NCBI RefSeq assembly: GCF_002573715.1 | Contig: NZ_PDHM01000028.1 | Coordinates: 437,651 to 501,650 of the forward strand | DNA length: 64,000 bases | Source of the DNA: Paenibacillus sp. EZ-K15 | Lineage (GTDB): Bacteria; Bacillota; Bacilli; Paenibacillales; Paenibacillaceae | Direction: 5' to 3' | Part shown: one piece after another, positions 52,060 to 61,523 of the stretch | Numbering within the stretch: the stretch's first letter is position 1 | How the letters are laid out: every line of letters begins with the position of its first letter | Notes under the pieces: model-generated | The model's database searches: none | Told to the model about the DNA's origin: nothing | Seen by the model: the letters and a program-made list of their open reading frames with translations, nothing else | Position numbers and translations under genes: made by a program

Positions 52060-54056
52060 TCAAATAACCCCTCTTTCGCTTCGATGTCCTTCAGTACTTC
52101 CATCAACTTCTCCTCGGCTTTCTCAGGCGTCGTATCCAGTTGTACTGCGGCGTTCGTTAAATGTCCGCCTCCCCCGAGACGTTCCATAATCATCTGAACA
52201 TTCATCTTGCCCATAGAGCGGGCGCTGATGCCAATCTTGCCGTCAGTGCGTTCGCTAATGACAAACGATGCCTGCACATCCGTCATATTCAGCAGCATAT
52301 CCGCTACTTGAGCGATCAGCAGCTGCGGCATAGGCTCCCCACTCTTCGATACCGCAATGGCGATATGGTCATATACCATTTTAGCATGTTTCACGATTTC
52401 TGCCTTCGCTATAAATTCTGTCAGATCTTCCTTGAGCACCCGCTGAATCATCATCGTATCAGCACCGTGACGCCGTAGGAAACCGGCAGCCTCGAACGTT
52501 CTCGATCCCGTATGGAGGGCAAAATGCTTGGTATCTACCGTGATCCCTGCCAATAGGGCCGTCGCCTCAACCGGAGTAAGAGATACCCGCTCGTGAATAT
52601 ATTGCAGCACCTCGGTAACCAGCTCACAGGTCGAGGAGGCATACGGTTCAAGATAGATCAGCACCGCGTCATTAATGAACTCTTCTCCGCGCCGGTGATG
52701 ATCCATCACCACGACACGGCTTGCGCGATGAACCAGCCGCGGCTCCATCGTCATGGAGGCTTTATGCGTATCAACCACAACGAGCAATGTATGCTCTGTC
52801 ATCATCTGCATCGCTTGCTCGGTGGAGACGAATCGGTTCATCAAGGCCTCGTCCTTGCGGACCTCTTCCATAAGCCTCGAAATCGACGGATTCATTCCCT
52901 CCATCACGATATAAGCCTCCACTTTATACATCTGGGCTGCTTTCAGTATGCCGATTGCAGCGCCGACCACGTCCATATCCGGCAGCTTATGGCCCATGAT
53001 GATCACTTTGTCGCTCTCCTGCATCAAATCACGCAGCGCATGGGAGATGACACGTGCCCTTACGCGCGTCCGTTTCTCCACTGCATTGGATTTACCGCCG
53101 TAGAAGGAAAGCCTTTGACCCGCTTTGACGGCAGCTTGATCTCCGCCGCGGCCCAGCGCCATATCCAAACTGGATTGTGCTAGCTGCCCCAGCTCCGTAA
53201 TGTCGTCTGAACCGAAGGCAAGGCCAACGCTTAGCGTCAGCGGTACCTTCAGATCGGCGGTCATTTCCCGGACTTCATCCAAGATGAGAAAACGGCTGTT
53301 CTCCAGCGCATCGAGCGACCTGTGGTTGAGCATCATCAAATAGCGGTCCGAAGAAAGTCTCCGCAAATAGACGTTAAATTCACGCGCCCAATCGGTGATC
53401 TCACTGGTTACCTTCGCAATCAATGCCGTACGCTGTTGATCATCCATCCCCTGCGAGGCCTCATCGATGTTATCCATCATGATAATGCCTAAAGCCAATC
53501 GCTCATCCTCATACCGCTGCCTTAGCACGGCCAGCTCGGTAATCTCATCCAGATAAATGAGTCGCTCATCCGGAATGACCGTTGCTCCATAGAACTTATC
53601 CTCGTGGGAGATCTCCAAACGAATTTCTTTCGGCAGCTTCTCCTTGTTATCCTTCTTCTCTTGGGCTTCCTTCATCGCGTTAACCAGCTGAGGAAACAAC
53701 TCCTGCAAGGATACCCCGACCAACGACTGATGCGGAAACATATTGACTACGAATTGGTTATGCCACTCCACTGTCTTGTCTTCGCTATACAGCACAATGC
53801 CAAACGGCAGTACGCTGACCGCTTCGCCCTCGACCCGCTGAATCCGAAATGACAGATCCCCAATATAATCCACCAGCTCCCGGCGGAATTTCATCTCCGT
53901 CTTCAGCATCGCATAGCCGCCTACCACCGCAAGCAGCAATCCGACCAGCCCCAGAATGGTATTGTAGAACGACAGAAAAATAACAAGCAGAAGCACCAGC
54001 GCAAACGCCCAGACGGTATGATAGCCGTGCCAGCGCTTCTGCAGAAATTTAGGCAT
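52056..54056 (-). CDS. gdpP: GdpP c-di-AMP phosphodiesterase
   Basis: 666 residues. Two membrane helices at the N-terminus (about 13-52), a haem-binding-type PAS domain (about 75-150), a degenerate GGDEF domain (LSSDRYLMMLNHRSLDALEN where GGDEF would be) and DHH/DHHA1 domains: HKLPDMDVVGAAIG, VVVDTHKASM, VMDHHRRGEEF and GGGGHLTNAA. The enzyme hydrolyses c-di-AMP to pApA. Coupled to rplI by a 4-nt overlap and 11 bp after DUF2232. Confidence 0.96.
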   Translation of the reverse strand: MPKFLQKRWHGYHTVWAFALVLLLVIFLSFYNTILGLVGLLLAVVGGYAMLKTEMKFRRELVDYIGDLSFRIQRVEGEAVSVLPFGIVLYSEDKTVEWHNQFVVNMFPHQSLVGVSLQELFPQLVNAMKEAQEKKDNKEKLPKEIRLEISHEDKFYGATVIPDERLIYLDEITELAVLRQRYEDERLALGIIMMDNIDEASQGMDDQQRTALIAKVTSEITDWAREFNVYLRRLSSDRYLMMLNHRSLDALENSRFLILDEVREMTADLKVPLTLSVGLAFGSDDITELGQLAQSSLDMALGRGGDQAAVKAGQRLSFYGGKSNAVEKRTRVRARVISHALRDLMQESDKVIIMGHKLPDMDVVGAAIGILKAAQMYKVEAYIVMEGMNPSISRLMEEVRKDEALMNRFVSTEQAMQMMTEHTLLVVVDTHKASMTMEPRLVHRASRVVVMDHHRRGEEFINDAVLIYLEPYASSTCELVTEVLQYIHERVSLTPVEATALLAGITVDTKHFALHTGSRTFEAAGFLRRHGADTMMIQRVLKEDLTEFIAKAEIVKHAKMVYDHIAIAVSKSGEPMPQLLIAQVADMLLNMTDVQASFVISERTDGKIGISARSMGKMNVQMIMERLGGGGHLTNAAVQLDTTPEKAEEKLMEVLKDIEAKEGLFE

Positions 54057-54067
54057 GACTCATCACC

Positions 54068-54994
54068 CTATCTTTTGGTTTTACTAAACGCCTGACGAAG
54101 TGGGAACGCCAAGTCCAGGATTCCGATAATCATAGCCGGCGGGAACAGCACAATCGGTATAGCCGTCAAAAGCGGTACAATCGGATGCCACTTCCGTTCG
54201 TGAGCGAGGTAGTAGAAGAACCCCAGCGCTTGGATCATGAAGCAGATCTGCAGCAAAGGTGTAGCGTTAGCCGCAATCATCTTCATGAAGGTATTGTCCG
54301 AATTAACGGTTGCTATGTTGATGAAGAAAATGAGCAAGTAGTACCAGATCAGGGAACGCGGCAGCATCCATTCTCTAGCCGGCTTCAGCCGCGGTACGGT
54401 CAAGCCCATGCTGTTGAGTGTAGGACGAGCCAAAGCATGGGTTACCACCGTCATAAGGAACGAGCTGATAATCATCGCAAATGGAACCAAGCGCATCGTT
54501 TGATCTTTAATGAACTGTGTATCGAGTTCGGTGCCAAGGAACTGTCCGCCCAGGCCGCCTTCTACACCCATCTCAGTGAGCGGAGCGGTCGTCATCTTCA
54601 CAATCTCATCCACGTACTCCGACAGATTTAATTGGAAGAAGGCCGTGCTGATCATGAGCAGAACGAGCATTTCCACCAGCATGACAGCCATGCCATACTT
54701 CAATACCTGCATGGCAGCCTTCCGCTTCCGGTACAAATACCCCATGACGATCCCCGGAATGGCAAAATAGATCGCGAATAACACATATATGGGATGAATC
54801 AGAAGCGCGATCAGCCACACGGGCACCACATGCATGATAAATGATTTTGTATTCAAAGCCGTAAACAGAATCGCAACCGGCAGAACTAACAAGAAAGCCG
54901 TTACGATCGAAAAGGGTGTGAGTAGTGATAGCAGCAGAAGCAAATAAATAACGCTCCATACCGCCGTAGTCCAGCGCAGTTTCAATATGTTCAC
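54068..54994 (-). CDS. yybS: DUF2232 membrane protein (YybS-like)
   Basis: 308 residues, eight or so membrane helices beginning at about residue 9 (AVWSVIYLLLLLSLLTPFSI). This is the YybS position and pattern: upstream of gdpP and rplI in many Bacillota. The function is unknown; the fold resembles transporter S-components. Its ATG overlaps the stop of the MazG-like gene by 4 nt. Confidence 0.88.
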   Translation of the reverse strand: MNILKLRWTTAVWSVIYLLLLLSLLTPFSIVTAFLLVLPVAILFTALNTKSFIMHVVPVWLIALLIHPIYVLFAIYFAIPGIVMGYLYRKRKAAMQVLKYGMAVMLVEMLVLLMISTAFFQLNLSEYVDEIVKMTTAPLTEMGVEGGLGGQFLGTELDTQFIKDQTMRLVPFAMIISSFLMTVVTHALARPTLNSMGLTVPRLKPAREWMLPRSLIWYYLLIFFINIATVNSDNTFMKMIAANATPLLQICFMIQALGFFYYLAHERKWHPIVPLLTAIPIVLFPPAMIIGILDLAFPLRQAFSKTKR

Positions 54995-55302
54995 CTCTTA
55001 CGTAAATGTTCTTCAAGCGCGGAAATATCCTGGTACCAATCTTCCAGTTGATGTCCTTCCTGCTTATGCTTTTTCAATTTCTCTAACAAGAGATCGTCCA
55101 AATCCCGATAGGTCAAGCCGAGCCTTCGGCCCAGTATGTATGAGCTCATCATCAGGCTTGCCAAACTGTCTCCAACCTTTGTAGTGCTGCCTTCCCATAG
55201 AGCTTTGAATAACCGGGATACATTGTCAATTACTTCGGTTTTGAGCCATTCAATCACTTTGGCGCGTTTAGCTACATCCAAGTCCTTCGGCATATTTGGC
55301 AT
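54991..55302 (-). CDS. MazG-like family protein
   Basis: 103 residues, helical. PMPKDLDVAKRAKVIEWLKT-type start (MPNMPKDLDVAK), then SRLFKALWEGSTTKVGDSLA and SYILGRRLGLTYRDLDDLLL, matching the short MazG-like family associated with YybS. The Glu metal ligands of true MazG are not all evident, so pyrophosphatase activity is doubtful. I start at ATG 55302 (GGGAGAG 6-8 nt upstream); 55308 is too close to that site. First gene of the MazG-like/yybS/gdpP/rplI/dnaB run. Confidence 0.8.
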   Translation of the reverse strand: MPNMPKDLDVAKRAKVIEWLKTEVIDNVSRLFKALWEGSTTKVGDSLASLMMSSYILGRRLGLTYRDLDDLLLEKLKKHKQEGHQLEDWYQDISALEEHLRKR

Positions 55303-55554
55303 ATCCATCTCTCCCTGAAAACAGCTTTATTCTCCATTATAGCATAAAAAAAAGCCGCCCACACAAAGGCCCATGCACCCTGTCCATCCTTAGAACCAGC
55401 GGATAGAGATAACCTACCTTCTCTTTGTACTCCAATCGGGCCCCGGTTATTCCTCCCCGCTCTTTCACTGCTGCCTCGCTTCTATAAAAATAGGACGTGT
55501 TACCCACATTGTCATCGTGGTCCCACGCCCTTGTTTATTCACAAATCTACTTGA

Positions 55555-55989
55555 TTATGATGCCCCGTGGGACTCCATCGTCTCCTTGGAGACAAACCGT
55601 TCACAATACTCAATGATAAGGCTTCTGCGTACAATGCCGATAAAGCGGTTCATATCGTCCACCACAGGCACAAAGTTCTGCACCTTGGCCAGATTAATCA
55701 GATCCTCCATCCGGGCGTCAATCGACACCGGTTTAATATCCATACGAAAAGGAACATCCTTCAATAAAAATTTCGAAGCATTCTCAAAAGTGATTTTGCC
55801 ATCCGAATTTTTCATATGCCACAACAGATCACCTTCCGTTACAGTCCCTGCGTACTGTCCGTTCTTATCCAGTACGGGCACAGCCGTGTATCGGTGAAAC
55901 TCCATCCGTTCCAGCGTCTGCCTGAGCGTAGAATCCAGTGTTAAACAGATCACTTCCTGCTTCGGTAATAGAAAAAAAGCGATATTCAT
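55555..55989 (-). CDS. CBS-domain protein, tandem CBS pair
   Basis: 144 residues. Two CBS motifs: LDSTLRQTLERMEFHRYTAV with GTVTEGDLLWHM (about 18-60), and IDARMEDLINLAKVQNFVPV with GIVRRSLIIEYC (about 88-130). It resembles the CbpB/YkuL class, which in several Bacillota binds c-di-AMP; gdpP nearby makes this worth noting but is not proof. AAGGAGG lies 10 nt before the ATG. Single gene. Confidence 0.88.
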   Translation of the reverse strand: MNIAFFLLPKQEVICLTLDSTLRQTLERMEFHRYTAVPVLDKNGQYAGTVTEGDLLWHMKNSDGKITFENASKFLLKDVPFRMDIKPVSIDARMEDLINLAKVQNFVPVVDDMNRFIGIVRRSLIIEYCERFVSKETMESHGAS

Positions 55990-56138
55990 AATGCATTATC
56001 CTCCTTATGACTCCAACTTCTGAAGTCATGTTAAGTAACCTTCCTGATTTAAAGCCTAGGTATGCAGGTTACTCCTTCCCCTATCCATACTCATACATAC
56101 GTTAACTTCGTCGTTCTGATTCCTTGTATAGGGCACAA

Positions 56139-56164
56139 AATCAGCAGCCATCCGACTGCTGATT
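56139..56164 (-). terminator. Terminator-like hairpin after the LCP gene
   Basis: AATCAGCAG / CTGCTGATT, with TTTTG next on the minus strand; 50 nt past the stop. Confidence 0.7.
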
Positions 56165-56213
56165 GAGATGAAGCAACGTACTATGACATTCATCCGGGTA
56201 TACCGGTGTATAT

Positions 56214-57200
56214 TTATTTCAACTTTTGCTTCTCTGCATCTTTGGGCTGCAGCAGCTGGTCAGCCGGTGTATCCGGATTCATCCAGTTGTCAATTAAATC
56301 CCGAGCTTCCTGCACATCATCCATGTCGGGCTCGTTGTAATAGACGCCGCCAATTTTCATGCCTTCCCCCATGATTGTAAAGCTGGTCATATCCACTTTG
56401 CCCCCGGTCAGCATCTGCTTCGCCAGGTCAATAATGAATTTAGGCTGCATATCGGTCTGGAAATTATCTCCCATGATCTCAATAAGTTCAGGCACCTTGC
56501 CGATCTGATCAAGCTTCATCACCCGCTTGGCCGCTACGTCCAAAAACACTTGTTGTCTCTTCGCACGATTAAAGTCGCTATCTTCCCGATATCGGACATA
56601 ATTCAAAGCTTCCTCGCCGTTATAAATCGGTTTGTTGGCTTCAATCGTGAATTTCTCATGGTCTCTGCCTTTATTGACGATATCCTTGCCGATCGGCAGC
56701 TCCACGCCCCCGATGGCATCAACAACATTCTTCAAGCCCTTAAAATTAATGGAAGCATAATAATTAAGTTCTTCCTCGAAAAATGCCTCCATCGTATCTT
56801 TGGCCATTTGATGTCCGCCAAATGCAAACGCGTGGTTAATCTTGTCTTTCTTGTCCTTACCGATAATATCGACATACGTGTCCCTTGGAACCGATATTAA
56901 GAGCACTTTGGACTCCATGGGACGTACAACCGCATAGATCAACGTATCCGAACGCGCAGGTTCATCCTCCCGCTGGTCACTCCCAAGCAGCATAACGGAG
57001 AACGGTTCGCTCTGGAGTACTACAGGTTCAGGGGTCTTGTCGCTCTGGAGCGGTTTATACGATTTCTGCAATGATTCCTCTACATCTTTTGCCATAAACA
57101 GATCAAATGCTACAACCGCAAGCTGCGTTCTGAACAGAAACGCGGTGGAGCCCAGCAGTATGACCAAAGCGAGAGTAATATATATTGATTTCCTCTTCAT
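56214..57200 (-). CDS. LytR-CpsA-Psr (LCP) family wall polymer ligase
   Basis: 328 residues. One membrane helix (about residues 5-24), then the LCP domain with SVMLLGSDQREDEPARSDTL (the Asp and Arg that bind pyrophosphate), LLISVPRDTYVDIIGKDKKD, INHAFAFGG and YVRYREDSDFNRAKRQQVFL. LCP enzymes attach teichoic acids or other glycopolymers to peptidoglycan outside the membrane. AAGGA is 9-10 nt before the ATG. It lies upstream of the CBS gene in the same direction with a terminator between. Confidence 0.93.
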   Translation of the reverse strand: MKRKSIYITLALVILLGSTAFLFRTQLAVVAFDLFMAKDVEESLQKSYKPLQSDKTPEPVVLQSEPFSVMLLGSDQREDEPARSDTLIYAVVRPMESKVLLISVPRDTYVDIIGKDKKDKINHAFAFGGHQMAKDTMEAFFEEELNYYASINFKGLKNVVDAIGGVELPIGKDIVNKGRDHEKFTIEANKPIYNGEEALNYVRYREDSDFNRAKRQQVFLDVAAKRVMKLDQIGKVPELIEIMGDNFQTDMQPKFIIDLAKQMLTGGKVDMTSFTIMGEGMKIGGVYYNEPDMDDVQEARDLIDNWMNPDTPADQLLQPKDAEKQKLK

Positions 57201-57442
57201 GAGTTCGATTCCTTCTTTATTATAAAATAATTTAATGGATAAGTCAGATCGTTAAAGGTCCTTGCTTGCACCCCAAGCTACTTGGCTCACCCTCCTCTCC
57301 TTATTAAACGGGAACTCTTCCCGTTGACTCACTTCATATCAGTAGGCCAGTTTCAACACATCATCTATTGTAAACCAGATTATTGTCAAATGTGAACCCT
57401 TCACGGGCAGTTCTATAAATCTACCAAATCTTCAACGATCCG

Positions 57443-58414
57443 CTAAACGGGTCTCTTATCATACGTAAGAGCAGCTGTGACTCCTGAATATTGAAACCAG
57501 TCATCCAGTCGCTCTCTCCATGTTAACGTTTTAGCAAATCCGTAGTCAAACAGCTTGCGTGTCTCTTCGAATCTTGCTTCTTTAGACTCGGTACCCATGA
57601 CAACGGCAACAAGCCGACTGCCTTGTTTCTCCGCGGTGCCCGTGAAGCAGTATCCTGCATTGACCGTGTACCCTGTTTTTAAGCCGTCCGTGCCTTCATA
57701 GGAATAAGGGCCTCCTACCGATGGCAGCATCCAATTGGTGTTGCTTAAATATAAATTGCGTCCACTGATCTTGGTTTGGGTCTTGCTGGAGGTGCTAAGA
57801 ATATCCGGGTGGCTGCGAATCAAATGCGCTGCCAGTTTGGCCGTATCCTCTGCGGTCATCACTGTTTCTCCATCCAATGGCCAGGCTTGATCGCTGCCTG
57901 TGTCTCGCTCGACTCCTGACGCGTTCACGAATCGTGTCGCGCTGGATAAACCAATCTCTTTTGCTTTGGCATTCATTTTTCGGACAAACGCTTCCTCAGA
58001 GCCCGCAAAATGCTCGGCAAGTGCTACGGCGGCATCATTCGCCGAATAAACCGTTATGCTCTGGAACAATTCGCGCACCGTCAGAATTTCACCCGATTTC
58101 AGGGCAATCTTAACTCCTCTGACGTCCGTTGCGAGATCGCTTATTTTGACTTCATCGTCCCAGGATCTGTTCCCGGTTTTGATATCATCAAGAATAACCA
58201 ACTCGGTCATCAACTTGGACATGCTTGCAGGCGGTAAAGGTACATCGCCATTTTTGCTGAGCAAAATACGCCCGGTATTTAAATCCATCAAGACAACCGC
58301 TCGCGCGTCCACCTTCGGTTTAAACCCCGCTCGTTCTATATTTCCTATGACAACCGCCCCAATCGGGACGATAATTAACAACATCATGACGAACCAAAGC
58401 CACCGTTTTCTCAT
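57443..58414 (-). CDS. D-alanyl-D-alanine carboxypeptidase (penicillin-binding protein, S11 family)
   Basis: 323 residues. Signal or anchor helix (about 4-24), then the three active-site motifs of S11: SMSKL (SxxK, catalytic Ser), SAN (in VYSANDAAV) and KTG (in GLKTGYTV). It trims the terminal D-Ala of peptidoglycan stems. It lacks the long C-terminal amphipathic anchor of DacA, so DacF- or DacB-like roles, including in sporulation, are possible. GGAGGG is 8 nt before the ATG. Confidence 0.93.
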   Translation of the reverse strand: MRKRWLWFVMMLLIIVPIGAVVIGNIERAGFKPKVDARAVVLMDLNTGRILLSKNGDVPLPPASMSKLMTELVILDDIKTGNRSWDDEVKISDLATDVRGVKIALKSGEILTVRELFQSITVYSANDAAVALAEHFAGSEEAFVRKMNAKAKEIGLSSATRFVNASGVERDTGSDQAWPLDGETVMTAEDTAKLAAHLIRSHPDILSTSSKTQTKISGRNLYLSNTNWMLPSVGGPYSYEGTDGLKTGYTVNAGYCFTGTAEKQGSRLVAVVMGTESKEARFEETRKLFDYGFAKTLTWRERLDDWFQYSGVTAALTYDKRPV

Positions 58415-58532
58415 AGAATTAGCCCTCCATAGTTATAGACGGTTGAAAGGCTCTTTTGGTCTGCTTTTTTTCAGAAATTTTATTTAGAAATTTTTGTAAA
58501 TGCAGTTGATTAGTCACTCGAAAATAAAAGAG

Positions 58533-58569
58533 AGACCCCCTTCCGTCCGCAGACGGAGGAAGTCCCCCT
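58533..58569 (-). terminator. Terminator of the opp operon
   Basis: On the minus strand GGGGGACTTCC ... GGAAGGGGGTC, with inner TCCGTC/GACGG, then TCTCTTTTATTTT. It lies 67 nt past oppF. Confidence 0.85.
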
Positions 58570-58636
58570 ATGAATCTGTTTATTTTCTAATACATGTTCT
58601 AATTGCTGTCAGAAAACTTAAATGTGAAGGGTCATA

Positions 58637-59602
58637 TTAAGCGTAGTGACAAGCAACGAAGTGATTGTTCCCCATATCGCGATACTCTGGAATCTCCTGC
58701 TTGCATAGTTCTGAAGCCAGTGGACAACGAGTATGGAACTTGCAGCCTGATGGCGGATTCGCAGGGCTCGGAATGTCGCCTTGCAATACAATCCGCTCGC
58801 GCTTCAGCGTTGGATCCGGTACCGGAACTGCCGACAACAATGCCTTCGTATAAGGGTGCAGAGGATTGCGGAACAGCTCTTCCTTGCTAGCCATTTCTAC
58901 CATCGATCCCAGATACATTACCCCAATTCGGTTGCACAGATGCTCTACAACACTGAGATCATGAGAAATGAACAAGTAGGTCAACTGTTTCTCGCGCTGC
59001 AAGTCACTAAGCAAGTTGATGATTTGCGCTTGAATCGATACGTCCAGTGCAGATACCGGCTCATCCGCTACGATAAAGTCTGGATTCAGAATCAACGCGC
59101 GGGCAATCCCGATCCGTTGACGCTGTCCACCGGAGAATTCATGCGGATAACGATCATAGTGATAAGCGGCAAGACCGCAAATCTCAAGTGTTTCGATAAC
59201 GCGGTCTTTAAGTTCCCGACGGTTAACTAAGCCATGGTCAATGAGTGCTTCGCCGATCGCTTCGCCAACCTTGATTCTTGGGTTCAGAGAGCTGAATGGA
59301 TCCTGGAACACGATCTGCATCTTCGGACGGAGTGCACGCATTTTCTCTTTGGACAATGTATGGATATCTTGACCATTAAAGATAACTTTACCTTCCGTTT
59401 TCTCCAACAAACGGAGAATGGTTCGGCCAATGGTGCTTTTGCCGCAGCCGGATTCACCTACAAGCCCAAAAGATTCCCCTTTGTTGATGGTAAAGCTGAC
59501 TCCGTCAACTGCTCTTACATTGCCCACCGTCCGCTGCAATATGCCGCCGGTGATGGGAAAGTATTTCTTCAAACCATCAATTTCGATCAATGCTTGACTC
59601 AT
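58637..59602 (-). CDS. oppF: Oligopeptide ABC transporter ATP-binding protein OppF
   Basis: 321 residues. Walker A GESGCGKST, signature FSGGQRQRIGIARAL, Walker B FIVADEPVSALD, H-loop FISHDLSVV, and the C-terminal oligopeptide domain (PSGCKFHTRCPLASELCKQE) with the cysteines that in this subfamily can bind an Fe-S cluster. It overlaps the oppD stop as TAATG and closes the operon. Confidence 0.95.
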   Translation of the reverse strand: MSQALIEIDGLKKYFPITGGILQRTVGNVRAVDGVSFTINKGESFGLVGESGCGKSTIGRTILRLLEKTEGKVIFNGQDIHTLSKEKMRALRPKMQIVFQDPFSSLNPRIKVGEAIGEALIDHGLVNRRELKDRVIETLEICGLAAYHYDRYPHEFSGGQRQRIGIARALILNPDFIVADEPVSALDVSIQAQIINLLSDLQREKQLTYLFISHDLSVVEHLCNRIGVMYLGSMVEMASKEELFRNPLHPYTKALLSAVPVPDPTLKRERIVLQGDIPSPANPPSGCKFHTRCPLASELCKQEIPEYRDMGNNHFVACHYA

Positions 59603-60576
59603 TACGCTTTCCCCTCCTCTTCATACAACCAGCAAGCGACCTTATGGCCGTTAGGATCCGTACCGAGCGGAGGTGTCTTCTCTCTACAAATCTGCATGCA
59701 TGATTCACAGCGATCATGGAAATGACAGTTATCTCCAAGATCTACCGGATTGGGTACTTGTCCCGGAATCGAATACAGACGTTCTTGGGTCTGGTTAATG
59801 ATGGGCTTAGCTTTCAAAAGCCCTTTGGTATATGGATGCTTCGGCTGCTTGAAGAGCTCAATTACCGGAGCTTCTTCAATGACTTTTCCTGCATACATAA
59901 CAACAACGTAATCAGCCATTTCGGCTACGACACCCAGGTCATGCGTAATCAGCATAATGGATGTATTCATTTTCCCTTTGATGTCGCGCATCAGATCCAA
60001 AATCTGGGCCTGGATCGTAACGTCCAGCGCAGTTGTTGGCTCATCTGCAATTAGGAGTTTGGGATTACAGCTAAGTGCAATCGCGATCATAATCCGCTGG
60101 CGCATACCACCGCTGAGCTCATGCGGATAGGAGTCGAAAATCTTCTCCGCACGCGGTATTCCTACCAGATTGATGAGTTCGATGGCACGTTGTTTAGCCT
60201 CTTTACGGTTTACGAGCTGGTGTAACACAATTGGCTCTACAATCTGCTCCCCGATCGTTAATACCGGGTTCAGTGAGGTCATTGGCTCCTGGAAGATCAT
60301 GGCGATATCGTTGCCGCGAATCAAGCTCATCTCGCGCTTGCTCATCTTCAGCAGGTCCTTGCCTTCATACAGAATTTCTCCTCCTACTGGAGGTGTATCG
60401 ATTAAACGCATAAGAGACATGGCTGTTACGCTTTTACCACAGCCCGACTCGCCCACCACGCACAGTGTTTCACCTTCACGGATTTTGAAGCTGACATCGT
60501 CGACGGCTTTTACAGTACCTGCGGAGGTTTGAAAATGCGTTTTTAAATTGCGGAATTCAACTAATTCTTTTGCCAT
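59602..60576 (-). CDS. oppD: Oligopeptide ABC transporter ATP-binding protein OppD
   Basis: 324 residues. Walker A GESGCGKSV (the usual T replaced by V in the position after S is common in this subfamily), signature LSGGMRQRIMIAIAL, Walker B LLIADEPTTALD, H-loop LITHDLGVV, C-terminal NCHFHDRCESCMQICREKTP Cys cluster. It partners OppF as a heterodimer. It lies 11 bp after oppC. Confidence 0.95.
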   Translation of the reverse strand: MAKELVEFRNLKTHFQTSAGTVKAVDDVSFKIREGETLCVVGESGCGKSVTAMSLMRLIDTPPVGGEILYEGKDLLKMSKREMSLIRGNDIAMIFQEPMTSLNPVLTIGEQIVEPIVLHQLVNRKEAKQRAIELINLVGIPRAEKIFDSYPHELSGGMRQRIMIAIALSCNPKLLIADEPTTALDVTIQAQILDLMRDIKGKMNTSIMLITHDLGVVAEMADYVVVMYAGKVIEEAPVIELFKQPKHPYTKGLLKAKPIINQTQERLYSIPGQVPNPVDLGDNCHFHDRCESCMQICREKTPPLGTDPNGHKVACWLYEEEGKA

Positions 60577-60587
60577 ATTCGCATCTC

Positions 60588-61511
60588 CTACTTCTTCATT
60601 TTCGGGTCAAGTGCGTCGCGAAGCCCGTCACCGATCAAGTTAATCGCAACAACGGTCACAAGAATACACATGCCTGGCGGTATCCATAACCATGGTCGCT
60701 TGCGGAAGTCGATGAGATTGTTGGCGGCAGAAATCATATTTCCCCAGGATGGTGTTGGCGGAACAACCCCGACTCCTAGGAAACTCAATGCCGATTCAAA
60801 CAGGATAGCTCCCGCTACACCAAGCGTTGCAGATACAATTATGATTGGAATCGTATTAGGAAGCAGATGGCGGAAGATTTTTCGGCGATCCTTAAGTCCC
60901 AAGGCTTCCGTTGCTTGCATAAATTCCTGTTCACGGAGCCCCAATATTTGACCACGTACGAGACGGGAAATACTGCTCCAACCCAATATACCAATGATAA
61001 GCATCAAGAAATAGATGCGTTTGGAAGGATCTACCTTCAAATCAGACAATACCGCACCCAAGATGATGAGGATTGGGAGCGTAGGCAATGCCATAAAGAT
61101 GTCGGCCATACGCATAATCAGCGTATCTACCCATTTACGGTAAAACCCTGCCAAAGCTCCAAGGGTAGAACCGATAATAATGGAAATACCTGTCGCTACC
61201 AGTCCAACTGTGAGGGAAATCCTGCCTGCAAGCATCATGCGCAGGAGAATATCGCGCCCCAGTTTATCGGTTCCTAACCAATACTTCGAGCTTGGAGGCA
61301 AATTCTTATCAGCCACACTGTAATCAAATAGGGAATATGGTGAAAAGACCGGGCCAATAAAGCACAGCAAAAACATAAATACAATTATGAAAAGTCCGAT
61401 GACAGCAAGACGGTTTCTGGAAAAACGGCGAATGGCCATTCTCCATGGAGAATCCGGCTGCTTTTTCGGTACTGATAGATTCGTTTTTAATGGTGCAGCC
61501 TCTGCGGACAA
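60588..61511 (-). CDS. oppC: Oligopeptide ABC transporter permease OppC
   Basis: 307 residues. TM1 at about 32-54 (LAVIGLFIIVFMFLLCFIGP), periplasmic LGTDKLGRDILLRMMLAGRI (family signature), EAA-like loop EFMQATEALGLKDRRKIFRH, C-terminal GDGLRDALDPKMKK typical of OppC/DppC. Last permease of the operon, 12 bp after oppB. Confidence 0.95.
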   Translation of the reverse strand: MSAEAAPLKTNLSVPKKQPDSPWRMAIRRFSRNRLAVIGLFIIVFMFLLCFIGPVFSPYSLFDYSVADKNLPPSSKYWLGTDKLGRDILLRMMLAGRISLTVGLVATGISIIIGSTLGALAGFYRKWVDTLIMRMADIFMALPTLPILIILGAVLSDLKVDPSKRIYFLMLIIGILGWSSISRLVRGQILGLREQEFMQATEALGLKDRRKIFRHLLPNTIPIIIVSATLGVAGAILFESALSFLGVGVVPPTPSWGNMISAANNLIDFRKRPWLWIPPGMCILVTVVAINLIGDGLRDALDPKMKK

Positions 61512-61523
61512 ATGAATCTCCTC

